Below the pieces are notes generated by a model. It saw only the letters and a list, made by a program, of their open reading frames with translations, searched no databases and was not told the origin of the DNA. Shown here piece after piece: positions 22,175-30,524 of a stretch of 37,795 nucleotides of DNA. The stretch lies in the NCBI GenBank assembly GCA_002796325.1, contig PCXA01000019.1, positions 15,153-52,947 of the forward strand, read 5' to 3'. The DNA is from Deltaproteobacteria bacterium CG11_big_fil_rev_8_21_14_0_20_47_16. GTDB taxonomy: Bacteria > UBA10199 > GCA-002796325 > 1-14-0-20-47-16. The translations under genes and the position numbers were made by a program. The stretch's first letter is position 1; every line of letters starts with the position of its first letter.

Positions 22175-23137
22175 ATGCAATTTTTACTTACCATATGCTT
22201 TCTGCTAGCATCACCCATACTTTGGGCGCATGGTGTGCATGGTACAGGTGCCGGTCGCCAGTACCAAAAACCGGATACTGATTTTTGGTCGATTTTTATT
22301 CCAAGCACTGAAGCAGCAATTACGCATATGGACATCGACGAAAAATTAGGTCTTCGGATTATTGATAGCGATGGTTTACCGAATCACAAAACAGGCGCAT
22401 TTCCCAATGCGCACAATCCCAATCATATTGAAGAACAGTACTACCAATTCAAGGTGCCACTTCATCCCCAAAAGGCAGCTCATACAACACCATTAAATCA
22501 TGCGGACTTTGGTGTTGCGCTCAATGGCGTGCCATTTGATCCTGAGAGTGCTGAATTTTGGAATGGTAATCGCGACTGGAATGAAGAGGCCATGAGCCCC
22601 GATGTTAATTTGGGCTTGGACTCCAATAATGCCCATGTTCAGCCCACTGGGGCCTACCACTATCATGGTATGCCGATAGGGTTTGTTGACAAGTATAACT
22701 ATCGCAGTACGCCGGTTATGATTGGTTATGCTGCCGATGGATTCCCAATTTATACCCCCTATGCACAAGATGTGAATGGCCAGAAAAAAACACTGCGGTC
22801 CAGTTATCGGCTGAAGACTGGCCAACGTCCAAGCCCGCCCAATGGTCCTGGTGGTACATATAATGGCCTTTATTCAAATGACTACGAGTTTGTCTCTGGG
22901 GCAGGGGATTTGGATCAGTGCAATGGTCGTACTGCTGTTACAGCTGACTTCCCACAAGGCATATACTATTATGTTATCACTCAAGATTTTCCGTTCATTC
23001 CCCGGTGTTGGGTTGGAACAGCAGATGCGTCGTTTCGTAAGGGCCCACCAACTGGTAACAGACGCGGCATAGGACCACAAGGTCCCGGTATGAATGGCCC
23101 AATGGGTATGCGACCGCCACCACCGCGTCGGTTCTAG
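22175..23137 (+). CDS. Secreted YHYH-domain protein
   Basis: A 320-residue exported protein with a signal peptide (MQFLLTICFLLASPILWAHG, cleavage about residue 19). The YHYH domain spans about residues 100-285: FGVALNGVPFDPESAEFWNG, GAYHYHGMP, MIGYAADGFPIYTPY, and, in place of the second HYH, QGIYYYVITQDFPFIPRCW. In the lipoprotein at 17131 the second element keeps the HYH, so this copy has diverged there. The last 35 residues are Gly/Pro/Met/Arg-rich and look disordered. AAAGGGAGG stands six bases before ATG. It closes the Mla-PAP2-DgkA run. Some relatives are annotated as metal- or tail-fibre-associated, but no function is established. Confidence 0.82.
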   Translation: MQFLLTICFLLASPILWAHGVHGTGAGRQYQKPDTDFWSIFIPSTEAAITHMDIDEKLGLRIIDSDGLPNHKTGAFPNAHNPNHIEEQYYQFKVPLHPQKAAHTTPLNHADFGVALNGVPFDPESAEFWNGNRDWNEEAMSPDVNLGLDSNNAHVQPTGAYHYHGMPIGFVDKYNYRSTPVMIGYAADGFPIYTPYAQDVNGQKKTLRSSYRLKTGQRPSPPNGPGGTYNGLYSNDYEFVSGAGDLDQCNGRTAVTADFPQGIYYYVITQDFPFIPRCWVGTADASFRKGPPTGNRRGIGPQGPGMNGPMGMRPPPPRRF

Positions 23138-23146
23138 AATAACTAA

Positions 23147-23785
23147 TTAAAATCGATAAGCGACAGATAGGTTCCCATTTACTGTGCGCAAGAAGTTGAG
23201 GGATGTAATAGCGTCTGGTGCATCAGAGCTGACGTCGAGTATGTGAATACTCATTGCTCCATGTACCATCAGCTTGATCTCTATGGGGCCAGCATAATAG
23301 CCCAAACCGAGATTGGCGATGAGACCGTGTGTTTGATACGCTGATTCTCGATCAATTTTGAGCTGAATTTCTTCGACCTGCAATTGTGCTCCCAGTGACA
23401 TCGTTCCTACAGTGAAGAGGTAACCGCCACTCAATTCAAAGGCAAGGTGCTTGTTCATGGCAATACTTCGTGTGGCAACGATTGGAATGCGTGTGCCAGT
23501 TTTCTGAATTGAGACCTTCTGTGAGTCGATAGATGTTGTAAAATTTGCCTCATCGCGCCCAATACCAATACGTACGCCTCTGTAATCATGGGCGCCACAG
23601 CGATCTCCCCATAGAAGGGTCAGATTGGCCTCAAGTTGGCCGGAATTGCCACTAACGCTCTCTGAATAATTTTCACCGTAGTACAAAACGTCACGGCCAA
23701 ATGCAGAGCTAACCCCCATGGAGAAACCAGGGCCTTCACCATTTTGACCGAGTGGCGTGTACTGTTTTCGGCAAACTACTGTCAT
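23147..23785 (-). CDS. Putative outer-membrane beta-barrel-like protein
   Basis: A 212-residue protein with alternating hydrophobic and polar residues in many short strands (VRIGIGRDEANFTTSI, AFELSGGYLFTVGTMSLGAQLQ, GLIANLGLGYYAGPIEIKLMVHG) and a C-terminal LSVAYRF: the closing aromatic residue and pattern recall the last strand of outer-membrane barrels. No signal peptide is seen at the chosen start (GGAGA eight bases before ATG 23785), which is odd for such a protein; a start or frame error, or truncation, is possible. The gene converges with the YHYH gene 9 bases away. No family was recognised. Confidence 0.55.
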   Translation of the reverse strand: MTVVCRKQYTPLGQNGEGPGFSMGVSSAFGRDVLYYGENYSESVSGNSGQLEANLTLLWGDRCGAHDYRGVRIGIGRDEANFTTSIDSQKVSIQKTGTRIPIVATRSIAMNKHLAFELSGGYLFTVGTMSLGAQLQVEEIQLKIDRESAYQTHGLIANLGLGYYAGPIEIKLMVHGAMSIHILDVSSDAPDAITSLNFLRTVNGNLSVAYRF

Positions 23786-23909
23786 GAAAAAATCTCCATA
23801 TGTTGTTCTACATACTTATTATCGGCAGAAAAATGAAAAGGTTGCTTATTTATCACTATCATTTTTTTGGAAATCAATTTATAAGACGGGCATTACAAGG
23901 AGGCCATTC

Positions 23910-24245
23910 ATGGCAAAGAAGAAAGCAAAAAAGAAAGCTGCGAAGAAAACGGCAAAAAAGAAGGTTGTAAAGAAAGCCAAAAAGCGTGCCGGTCCCAAAA
24001 AAAACTCGGCCTTCATGAAGGCCTTACAACCTGATGCCGCATTGGGTGCAGTTGTTGGTAATAAGCCATTGCCACGCACCGAAGTGGTCAAGAAACTTTG
24101 GGTCTACATCAAGAAGCACAAACTTCAAGATTCAAAGAACAAGCGCAACATTAATGCCGATGCCAACTTGAAAGCTGTCTTCAATGGCAAGAAGACGGTA
24201 AATATGTTTGAGATGACCAAGTTGGTATCCAAGCATTTGAAGTAA
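23910..24245 (+). CDS. SWIB/MDM2-domain protein with histone-H1-like lysine-rich N-terminus
   Basis: A 111-residue protein. AAGGAGG sits seven bases before ATG 23910, fixing the start; longer readings are not credible. Residues 1-33 are a run of Lys and Ala (KKAKKKAAKKTAKKK-type repeats) like histone H1 tails. Residues about 34-111 form a SWIB domain: LQPDAALGAVVGNKPLPRTEVVKKLWVYIKKHKLQDSKNKR, NINADANLKAVFNGKKTVNMFEMTKLVSKHL. Stand-alone SWIB proteins with basic tails occur in Chlamydiae, Bdellovibrio and some other bacteria; a role in nucleoid or chromatin organisation is proposed, not established. A strong terminator follows the stop. Confidence 0.9.
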   Translation: MAKKKAKKKAAKKTAKKKVVKKAKKRAGPKKNSAFMKALQPDAALGAVVGNKPLPRTEVVKKLWVYIKKHKLQDSKNKRNINADANLKAVFNGKKTVNMFEMTKLVSKHLK

Positions 24246-24270
24246 TTTAAATTGAATAGTTGCAATAAAA

Positions 24271-24300
24271 AGGCCCCTCAAGTGAGGGGCCTTTTTTATT
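24271..24300 (+). terminator. Bidirectional terminator between convergent genes
   Basis: AGGCCCCTCA and TGAGGGGCCT form a perfect 10-pair stem around an AG loop, followed by TTTTTTATT; on the other strand the stem is followed by TTTTTATTG. It ends both the SWIB gene (plus) and the peptidase gene (minus), and the T run contains the peptidase stop codon. Confidence 0.9.
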
Positions 24301-25891
24301 TGGTTAGGTGTTCAATTAGCGCATATGCAGCATTATGGGCCAATCTTGTGAGTTTCTCACGCGGTGTACTATCACCAACCTCATAGGTAACGGCGGGTGC
24401 ATTAAATGTCTTATCAATCCACCCCTCAGAAGTTTTTGGGACAATGGGGTTACTTCTACTCAGGGGAATGAGTTTAATTTGGTAGTCCTTTTCACGTGCG
24501 CTGAGTTTCTCCATCCAATCTAAGACACGACTATCCAATGCGGCTTTGCCAGATGCATCTTCGTTTACTTCAATCAGATACATCACGTCCTTATATGTGG
24601 AGTGAAAATCAATGAAGAATGCAATGCCCTTTTTAGAATGCACTTCAATGGCTTGTTTCACTGCCCGTGTCTCAGGTTCATTAGAGGATTGCCAGTCACG
24701 ATTTAAGTCAATGCCACCCTTACCAGAATCGCAGGCACCATCATTGTTGTTGTCTGTGCATGGGCCAATGCCATTATGACGCCAATGACCTTGGTCGACG
24801 CCATCAGGATTTACATTGGGTATGACAATAACATTATACTTAGCCAAAAATTGCTTTGATAGGTAACCATTGTCGCAGAGTGCTTCCACAAAGCTCATTT
24901 GTGCCAGTGTGCCTGTGACCTCGGGTGGATGCTGTCTGCCCATGAGTACAACTGTTGGTTTTGGCGTGTTGCCCTTGTTGATCGTGAGCATTGGAATGTC
25001 ACGTCCACCATTCGACTTTCCGATAGTGCTGAATGAAATAAAGGGGTGAGCGTTCACCATTTTCTGTGACCATTCCAAGATGCGATCAGATGTAATCAAC
25101 TCCTGTGCTGCGATCCAGATAGTATGACCATCTAGTGCCAGTGGAAAACTTGCAGTAAAGCCCTTACCTGTACCATCACCCCAAGTACCATCCTCAACTA
25201 AACCATTACGCGAAACAATTGATGGATCAATAGATTGCCAATGAGTTCCATCATAGCTGATCTTAGGTAAATAGCGGTGGAGGCCTGCTGTGTATGCAAA
25301 TTCAATGGTGATAATCTGATGTTTCTCTGCGCTATTGATGCGGAAGGCATACCATGGACTATCATTGATAGGGGGCTCATTTTCAGGTGACGAAACAATT
25401 GTAAATTTTGAAGGACCCGTTTGAATAACATTAGCAAGTCGACCACCAGGAAAATTGTTATCGAATGCGATTTTTACCTTTTCAGAACTTGGTTCAGTAA
25501 ATCGGAAGAAGCGTTTTGGTTCAAGGCGAACACCACGATGCGCTTGTCCCTTGGTTGGATCCTCTGGTGGGTAGAGCGCTTTGGAAACTTCTATCTTGGA
25601 TGATGTACTTTTGCATTGAATAGCAACTCGTGAATTATGTTTCCAAACATCTACAAAGTTAAATGCCTGACTTGAACTTGCTTGGATTGCTTTAAGCAAA
25701 CTATCGTGTACTTGGTCTGTATATTTGGCGCTCTTGGAATTGTGCTGACTATTCAGAAGGGCAAGAATATCTTCCTTCGATAATGTATGGTCCGCACTAC
25801 CACCCACGCGTTGAGCGACCTTCTGAATGGGCTCACCTAGAATTTGGATACAGGAATATTGTGGCGCACTCGCATCTAATTTAGTGGTCAT
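24296..25891 (-). CDS. M14 metallocarboxypeptidase, cytosolic-carboxypeptidase-like
   Basis: A 531-residue zinc peptidase. Residues about 135-275 form an N-terminal beta domain typical of the cytosolic carboxypeptidase (Nna1/CCP) branch (WYAFRINSAEKHQIITIEF, YLPKISYDGTHW). The catalytic domain (about 280-531) has zinc ligands H321 and E324 in GRQHPPEV, NVNPDGVDQGHWRHNG, DLNRDW (395-400), the third ligand H430 in FIDFHS, and catalytic E504 in TYEVGD. Between the second motif and DLNRDW is an insertion CTDNNNDGACDSG (378-390) with paired Cys and a DxNxDG calcium-type loop. The first 130 residues are unassigned. No signal peptide. CCP enzymes remove C-terminal residues from proteins; the bacterial substrate is unknown. 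AGAGGAG precedes the ATG. Confidence 0.88.
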   Translation of the reverse strand: MTTKLDASAPQYSCIQILGEPIQKVAQRVGGSADHTLSKEDILALLNSQHNSKSAKYTDQVHDSLLKAIQASSSQAFNFVDVWKHNSRVAIQCKSTSSKIEVSKALYPPEDPTKGQAHRGVRLEPKRFFRFTEPSSEKVKIAFDNNFPGGRLANVIQTGPSKFTIVSSPENEPPINDSPWYAFRINSAEKHQIITIEFAYTAGLHRYLPKISYDGTHWQSIDPSIVSRNGLVEDGTWGDGTGKGFTASFPLALDGHTIWIAAQELITSDRILEWSQKMVNAHPFISFSTIGKSNGGRDIPMLTINKGNTPKPTVVLMGRQHPPEVTGTLAQMSFVEALCDNGYLSKQFLAKYNVIVIPNVNPDGVDQGHWRHNGIGPCTDNNNDGACDSGKGGIDLNRDWQSSNEPETRAVKQAIEVHSKKGIAFFIDFHSTYKDVMYLIEVNEDASGKAALDSRVLDWMEKLSAREKDYQIKLIPLSRSNPIVPKTSEGWIDKTFNAPAVTYEVGDSTPREKLTRLAHNAAYALIEHLTK

Positions 25892-26104
25892 TTTATCTCC
25901 TCTACTTGGTAACTTATTGTTTTATAATAATAATGATGCCCTCTATAAATGGCCGATCACTATTATCTTATTAGGTATCGTCTGTAGCAAAAAAAAGTTG
26001 CGTGCACTATTTAATCGTTTTCTTTCTGGATAAGTCCCGCTATAGGCTGCCGCGCCAGTGTTGGCGGCCTGAACAAGTTACTCAAACAGCGAGAAGGGAG
26101 TCGT

Positions 26105-27382
26105 ATGGATAGATGGATAGGTGTTGTTGGTATTGCCGTAATTCTTTTATTTGCTGTCCTCTTATCATACAGCCCCAAGAAAATTAATATTCGCACTGTT
26201 GCTTCTGGTCTGATTTTGCAGATGCTGATTGGTGTAGTTCTGTTAAAATGGGAAACTGGCAACTTGTTCATGCAATGGGTTGCAGGCAAAGTGACATCCT
26301 TTCTCAACCTGGGATATCAAGGTAGTCATTTTCTCTTCGGTAACATTGTGGATCCGCAACACTTTGGCACATTCGGTTTTCAGTTTGCGTTTTCAGTTTT
26401 GCCTACCATTATCTTTTTTGCATCATTCATGTCCTTTCTCTATTACCTGGGCGTCATGCAACATGTTGTCAAAGCCTTTGCATGGCTGATGCAAAAGATC
26501 ATGGGGACATCAGGTGCAGAATCATTGTCATGTTCAGCAAATGTCTTTTTGGGGCAAACGGAAGCGCCTCTTTTGGTACGCCCATTCTTGCCGGGTGCCA
26601 CAAAATCTGAACTCTGCGCCATTATGGTCGGTGGGTTTGGCACAATTGCTGGAAGTGTGATGGCGGGGTACATTCAGATGGGTGTTCCTGCAGCGCATAT
26701 CATTATTGCCAGCTGTATGGCAGCACCCGGGTCCCTCATGATTGCCAAAATTATTTTACCTGAAACTGAAAAATCCGAGACCTTGGGCAGTGTGCATATG
26801 CCGAAGTTGAACGTGGGATCCAATGTGTTAGACGCCATTTCTCACGGAACTACTGATGGCTTGCATTTGGCCTTGAATGTGGCAGCCATGTTGGTCGCCT
26901 TCATTGCGCTGATTGCCTTTGCCGATAAAGTACTCTTAAATTTTGACCATTGGATTGATGGTAGCCTGGTAAAGGGTGTTCAAATGGCGAATGGTGAATT
27001 TGCCGGCTACTTCCCTGGAAGTTTGAAAACACTCTTTGGTAGCATTTTGGCACCGATTGTCTGGCTTATGGGCGTGCCTCAAGCCGACCTTAATACGGTG
27101 GGGGGACTGTTAGGTATCAAGTTGGCGGCTAATGAATTTGTGGCCTATGCAAATCTGTCACCCATGATCAAAAGTGGACTCATTTCGTCAAAGGCCGGCA
27201 TTATGGCTACCTACATGCTTTGCGGCTTTGCCAATTTTGCATCGATCGGCATTCAAATTGGGGGTATTAGTGCGTTGGCACCCAATCGTCGCTCAGACCT
27301 GGCCAAATTGGCGTTTCGCGCGATGTTGGGTGGTGCGCTGGTTTCCTGTATGACAGCTACGATTGCCGGCCTTCTGCTGTAA
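26105..27382 (+). CDS. nupC: Concentrative nucleoside transporter (CNT/NupC family)
   Basis: A 425-residue inner-membrane carrier that imports nucleosides driven by an ion gradient. Motifs in order: a hydrophobic N-terminus, FGFQFAFSVLPTIIFFASFMS, FLGQTEAPLLVRPFL (the CNT 'gqtEap' ligand-binding element), AIMVGGFGTIAGSVMAGY, IASCMAAPGSLMIAKIILPE, ISHGTTDGLHLALNVAAML, GIKLAANEFVAY and LCGFANFASIGIQIGGI. Length and motifs are as in CNT proteins; ion and substrate cannot be read from the sequence. GAAGGGAG lies five bases before ATG. The 213-base gap to the divergent peptidase gene holds A/T-rich stretches suited to two promoters and a short GCCGC/GCGGC hairpin, but no further gene. Confidence 0.92.
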   Translation: MDRWIGVVGIAVILLFAVLLSYSPKKINIRTVASGLILQMLIGVVLLKWETGNLFMQWVAGKVTSFLNLGYQGSHFLFGNIVDPQHFGTFGFQFAFSVLPTIIFFASFMSFLYYLGVMQHVVKAFAWLMQKIMGTSGAESLSCSANVFLGQTEAPLLVRPFLPGATKSELCAIMVGGFGTIAGSVMAGYIQMGVPAAHIIIASCMAAPGSLMIAKIILPETEKSETLGSVHMPKLNVGSNVLDAISHGTTDGLHLALNVAAMLVAFIALIAFADKVLLNFDHWIDGSLVKGVQMANGEFAGYFPGSLKTLFGSILAPIVWLMGVPQADLNTVGGLLGIKLAANEFVAYANLSPMIKSGLISSKAGIMATYMLCGFANFASIGIQIGGISALAPNRRSDLAKLAFRAMLGGALVSCMTATIAGLLL

Positions 27383-27444
27383 GTAAAAAAACTAAATAAA
27401 ATCAGAGATATTTATTGTCATTATTAAACCCCTACACTAAAGGG

Positions 27445-27460
27445 CCCCCGCAACAGGGGG
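27445..27460 (+). promoter_or_regulatory. GC-rich hairpin upstream of the ribosome site of the 901-residue protein gene
   Basis: CCCCC-GCAACA-GGGGG forms a short strong stem 5 bases before the AGGAG ribosome site of the gene starting at 27476. No T run follows, so it is not a usual terminator for the transporter gene; it may affect translation or mRNA stability of the next gene. Confidence 0.4.
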
Positions 27461-27475
27461 AAGACAGGAGCTGGT

Positions 27476-30181
27476 GTGAGCGTCGCATTACATCCATTTC
27501 AATGTTCAACCCCGTTGTCACCTGCGGCGGCCCCTTTACTTTGTGAGTCTCAACCGTCTGCAGCTCATTATCAAAACGAATTAAATCAAATTGAATCACG
27601 TCGGCAATACGCTGTTGGTGATACACAATCCATGGTCGCGCTAGATTTGTATGAGGCTATGGTACACCTGTCAGATCCTGAAGGTTTCATGCCCAAGGTC
27701 ACAGGTCTTTTGAACCACGCCAAGAGCGGGCTTTTACAATTACCTGTAGGCAGTTCCCAACAATTATTATTGCAACAAGCCAACGTGGCAGAAGCCCGCT
27801 ACTATGTCAGATTGGCGAGCCAAAGCCGTGATACGAGCTCTGCACAAGACCATGTGCGCCATGGTATTGCCGCCATCACACCCGTTTTGAATGCTATTAC
27901 TGCTGCTGAGACCAGTTCAAAGGTAGTGGAGGATTCACAGGCCCGTTTATGGGTGGATGCACTCATGTTGCGCCAAAGCTTGGCGCAGTTGGAGCGTATT
28001 CATGACATGGATGTACATGATTCCTGGATGGCTACACGTGACACCGAAATTTGTGCGGCACGTTCATTGATTTCTGAGTTACCTGAAGGGGACCGTGCAA
28101 GTCGAATGGCCGAACTCACACAACTTCATGCCCGCACGTTATTGATTTCACATGAATACGCCGAGGCAATGCGCCTGAATCCATCGCTCAATGAAAATGA
28201 TGATGCTGGCTTTTTATCCAGAGTCCAATCCGCTGCCATGGAAGCCGCAGCACAGTCGGACCGCTTTGGTGGCTGGGCGTCATTTAGTGCATCACTAGCA
28301 GGCTGTTTTATTGGAACCAAGATTGCGGCCACTACAGGCGCAGCCGCAGGTGCAGGCGTTGGATCCATTGTGCCAGTAGCGGGTACCGGTGCGGGAGGAG
28401 CAGCAGGAGGTACTGTTGGCGCGGTTGGTGGTTGTGCCACAGGTGCCGTGGGTGGATTTTTGTTACTGCGCAGTGCTGCAGCGTTATCGGCTCCACAAGT
28501 CTGGGATGCTTACCAAACGGGGTACACCGCTGAAGATTGGCAAAGCGCTGCATTCAACACCGCTGCATTGACTGCTGAAGGGGCGTTGTCCGCCTGGGGC
28601 GCAACAGGTGTAGCGCAAGGTGGCAAACAAATTGCGAGAGTTTTTGTTGAAGACTTGCCGATCGTCGGACGCGCATTACTCAATTTACCTGCGCGTATGG
28701 CCGCATTGAAAGTAGCCGATTTGGCGCCGCGTATTGCCTTACCCAAGTTATCCCATCTCATAAAACCTGCTACTGAAACTGTCGCATCCCCGTGGCTTAG
28801 CATGAGCGGTGATGTGAGCGCTGCGCGTATTGCCAAAGCGCTTGGCTATGCAGCTTTTTATGCAATGACAGGAATTATTACGATACCCACAGCTGCGCAG
28901 GCCAATCCCAATGCCAGCAAAGGGGTTTCACCGTGGTCAGACCCTGTTAGTGAAGTTCTGGCACCCATCGGCTTGGTTGCGTCAAACCTTGTTGTTGCCC
29001 GTCTACTCAGGGCCCCGCATTTATTAGTCCAAGGTTTTGGCTTGGCCTACTATGGATTATGGCGCTGGGTGGATTATCGCGGTGGAAATGAGGCTGCACC
29101 ATTTGAGGCTGCCAGTAAAATTGCAGTAGGTGGTGCAATTTGTACATTTTTAGTTAAAAATCCGTTGAGTGAAAACATCAGATTGGATGGACTTGGCACA
29201 GTTATGGGCACGCTAATCTCAACTTATCCTTGGATGACCTCTGCAATTGAAGCTGGTAATGCAAAGGGTGAAGGGGTGATGTTGCCTATCCTCATTGGGC
29301 ACGCGTTTGTTTTTGTTCATAAGGCTTCGTTTGCCTTGGACTTTAAGCTCATTAAGCCATTTTTTGAGCGTACGCCATTCTTGCGCGCTTTCTCGGATAT
29401 GGCGCGTGGCGATGTTATAACAGGACCTATTTTTGATGTGTTTCGACGCGTTGGGTTTCCATTACATCGTATTAATCTGTTGGGCTATCAGCGCTTTTTC
29501 TGGCTCTCCAACTTTGTTTGCATTACCTCGGCACTAGAGGTCTTAGGCCAATCAATTGGTGCTTCAATGGATGATAAATATGGCTCAATCATGGGACCTT
29601 GGCGCAAGCGCACAGCCGAACAAATGTTGGGCTGGAGTCCGTTCCGAACAGCAGCAATTATGGCACTAGACTTTGATACTGTGGGTGCGCGTATCCTTGC
29701 TGCAGTATGGTTTGGTATTGAAGATACAATTCTCAATAAGCATCACAAGATTTTCAGTCACCAACGCCGATGGGTTTCTGATTTTGGTGCGTTATTGGCA
29801 ACAACTCCCTCATGGCCGGAGTGGACTAAATTTTTTGAAGGAGCCATGATGAAGATGACCTATTTAAATGGCAATGAGTTGGATGTGGATTTTGATGATT
29901 TATATGAAGATATGCGTGATGCTAAGTTTAAGCTCAATCCCGAACAACTCAAAATGATTACCGATAAATTCAGAGATTTTGAGACGATCACTCGCCAAGA
30001 TCAACGCATCTGTCTCTTCCTGCTGGCGGCGATGGCCAAGGTTGCTCATGACCAAAACACGCTACTCGATCCAAAGCTTCGGCCATATTATGAGCAATAC
30101 CTCCCCAAACTTAAGCTACCCAAACCCGTGGAAGAAACCCCCATCCGCCAAATCCGCGACCAAATTAATGATTGGGAGTAA
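27476..30181 (+). CDS. Large unrecognised protein with Gly/Ala-rich membrane segment
   Basis: A 901-residue protein starting with GTG at 27476, five bases after AGGAG. No family was recognised. Residues 1-250 are mostly helical with repeated Gln/Ala/Leu pairs (LDLYEAMVHL, QQLLLQQANVAEARYYVRL). Residues about 265-340 are a long Gly/Ala-rich hydrophobic stretch with small-residue repeats (TTGAAAGAGVGS, GAGGAAGGTVGAVGG) like glycine-zipper membrane segments. Residues about 455-540 hold more hydrophobic segments (AAFYAMTGIITIPTAAQA, EVLAPIGLVASNLVVA). The C-terminal 300 residues contain many aromatics (FWLSNFVCIT, WRKRTAEQMLGWSPF) and end in a charged helical region. There is no N-terminal signal peptide. 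It stands alone between the nucleoside transporter and histone genes. Confidence 0.75.
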   Translation: MSVALHPFQCSTPLSPAAAPLLCESQPSAAHYQNELNQIESRRQYAVGDTQSMVALDLYEAMVHLSDPEGFMPKVTGLLNHAKSGLLQLPVGSSQQLLLQQANVAEARYYVRLASQSRDTSSAQDHVRHGIAAITPVLNAITAAETSSKVVEDSQARLWVDALMLRQSLAQLERIHDMDVHDSWMATRDTEICAARSLISELPEGDRASRMAELTQLHARTLLISHEYAEAMRLNPSLNENDDAGFLSRVQSAAMEAAAQSDRFGGWASFSASLAGCFIGTKIAATTGAAAGAGVGSIVPVAGTGAGGAAGGTVGAVGGCATGAVGGFLLLRSAAALSAPQVWDAYQTGYTAEDWQSAAFNTAALTAEGALSAWGATGVAQGGKQIARVFVEDLPIVGRALLNLPARMAALKVADLAPRIALPKLSHLIKPATETVASPWLSMSGDVSAARIAKALGYAAFYAMTGIITIPTAAQANPNASKGVSPWSDPVSEVLAPIGLVASNLVVARLLRAPHLLVQGFGLAYYGLWRWVDYRGGNEAAPFEAASKIAVGGAICTFLVKNPLSENIRLDGLGTVMGTLISTYPWMTSAIEAGNAKGEGVMLPILIGHAFVFVHKASFALDFKLIKPFFERTPFLRAFSDMARGDVITGPIFDVFRRVGFPLHRINLLGYQRFFWLSNFVCITSALEVLGQSIGASMDDKYGSIMGPWRKRTAEQMLGWSPFRTAAIMALDFDTVGARILAAVWFGIEDTILNKHHKIFSHQRRWVSDFGALLATTPSWPEWTKFFEGAMMKMTYLNGNELDVDFDDLYEDMRDAKFKLNPEQLKMITDKFRDFETITRQDQRICLFLLAAMAKVAHDQNTLLDPKLRPYYEQYLPKLKLPKPVEETPIRQIRDQINDWE

Positions 30182-30224
30182 CACCAAAATCCTCGGAAAC
30201 GCAGTCCTGTAGCGATAATATCCA

Positions 30225-30253
30225 TTGACAAGGTCTAGGGGAGAGATTAGCCG
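30225..30253 (+). promoter_or_regulatory. Candidate promoter of the histone gene
   Basis: TTGACA (30225-30230) matches the -35 consensus exactly. At the expected 17-base distance lies TAGCCG (30248-30253), a poor -10 box, so the promoter is either weakly matched or uses another factor. It leaves a leader of roughly 50 bases before the AAAGGAGGAAG ribosome site at 30296. Confidence 0.3.
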
Positions 30254-30308
30254 GCGCCTCCACGTTAGGTTTAAATCAACTGAAATGCCAATTCCAAAGG
30301 AGGAAGTT

Positions 30309-30500
30309 ATGGCCAAGGCAAGTAAGAAGGAAATCGCAGTCGTTGTTTCAAAGGTAAAAGATTACGTGAAGAGCAAGGGTTGCATGACATCCGCCGAAGC
30401 AATCCCAACATTGTCCGACAAGATCTACTGCTTGATCGACAAGGCCATTGAACGCACAAAAGCCAACGGCCGTCAGACCATTAAGCCACAAGATTTATAA
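30309..30500 (+). CDS. Bacterial histone (single histone fold, HBb/Bd0055-like)
   Basis: A 63-residue protein, start fixed by GGAGG five bases before ATG 30309. Pattern: helix 1 in KKEIAVVVSKVKDYVKSKG (about 6-24), a long central helix in LSDKIYCLIDKAIERTKANG (about 35-54), then RQTIKPQDL (55-63). The last element matches the archaeal histone ending 'AGRKTIKAEDI', with the Arg-Thr pair and the acidic residue that holds it. Layout and size match the short bacterial histones, best known from Bdellovibrio bacteriovorus (HBb, Bd0055), an abundant nucleoid protein that binds and bends DNA. It is flanked by a strong ribosome site and its own terminator, as for an abundant protein. Functional role here is inferred from family. 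Confidence 0.85.
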   Translation: MAKASKKEIAVVVSKVKDYVKSKGCMTSAEAIPTLSDKIYCLIDKAIERTKANGRQTIKPQDL

Positions 30501-30524
30501 AATTGTTTTTGTCTTGAATTAAGA

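Noticed and set aside
30225-30308. Longer N-terminus for the histone
   Set aside because: It would start at the TTG of the -35 box and read through the leader and ribosome site; GGAGG before the ATG at 30309 fixes the start.
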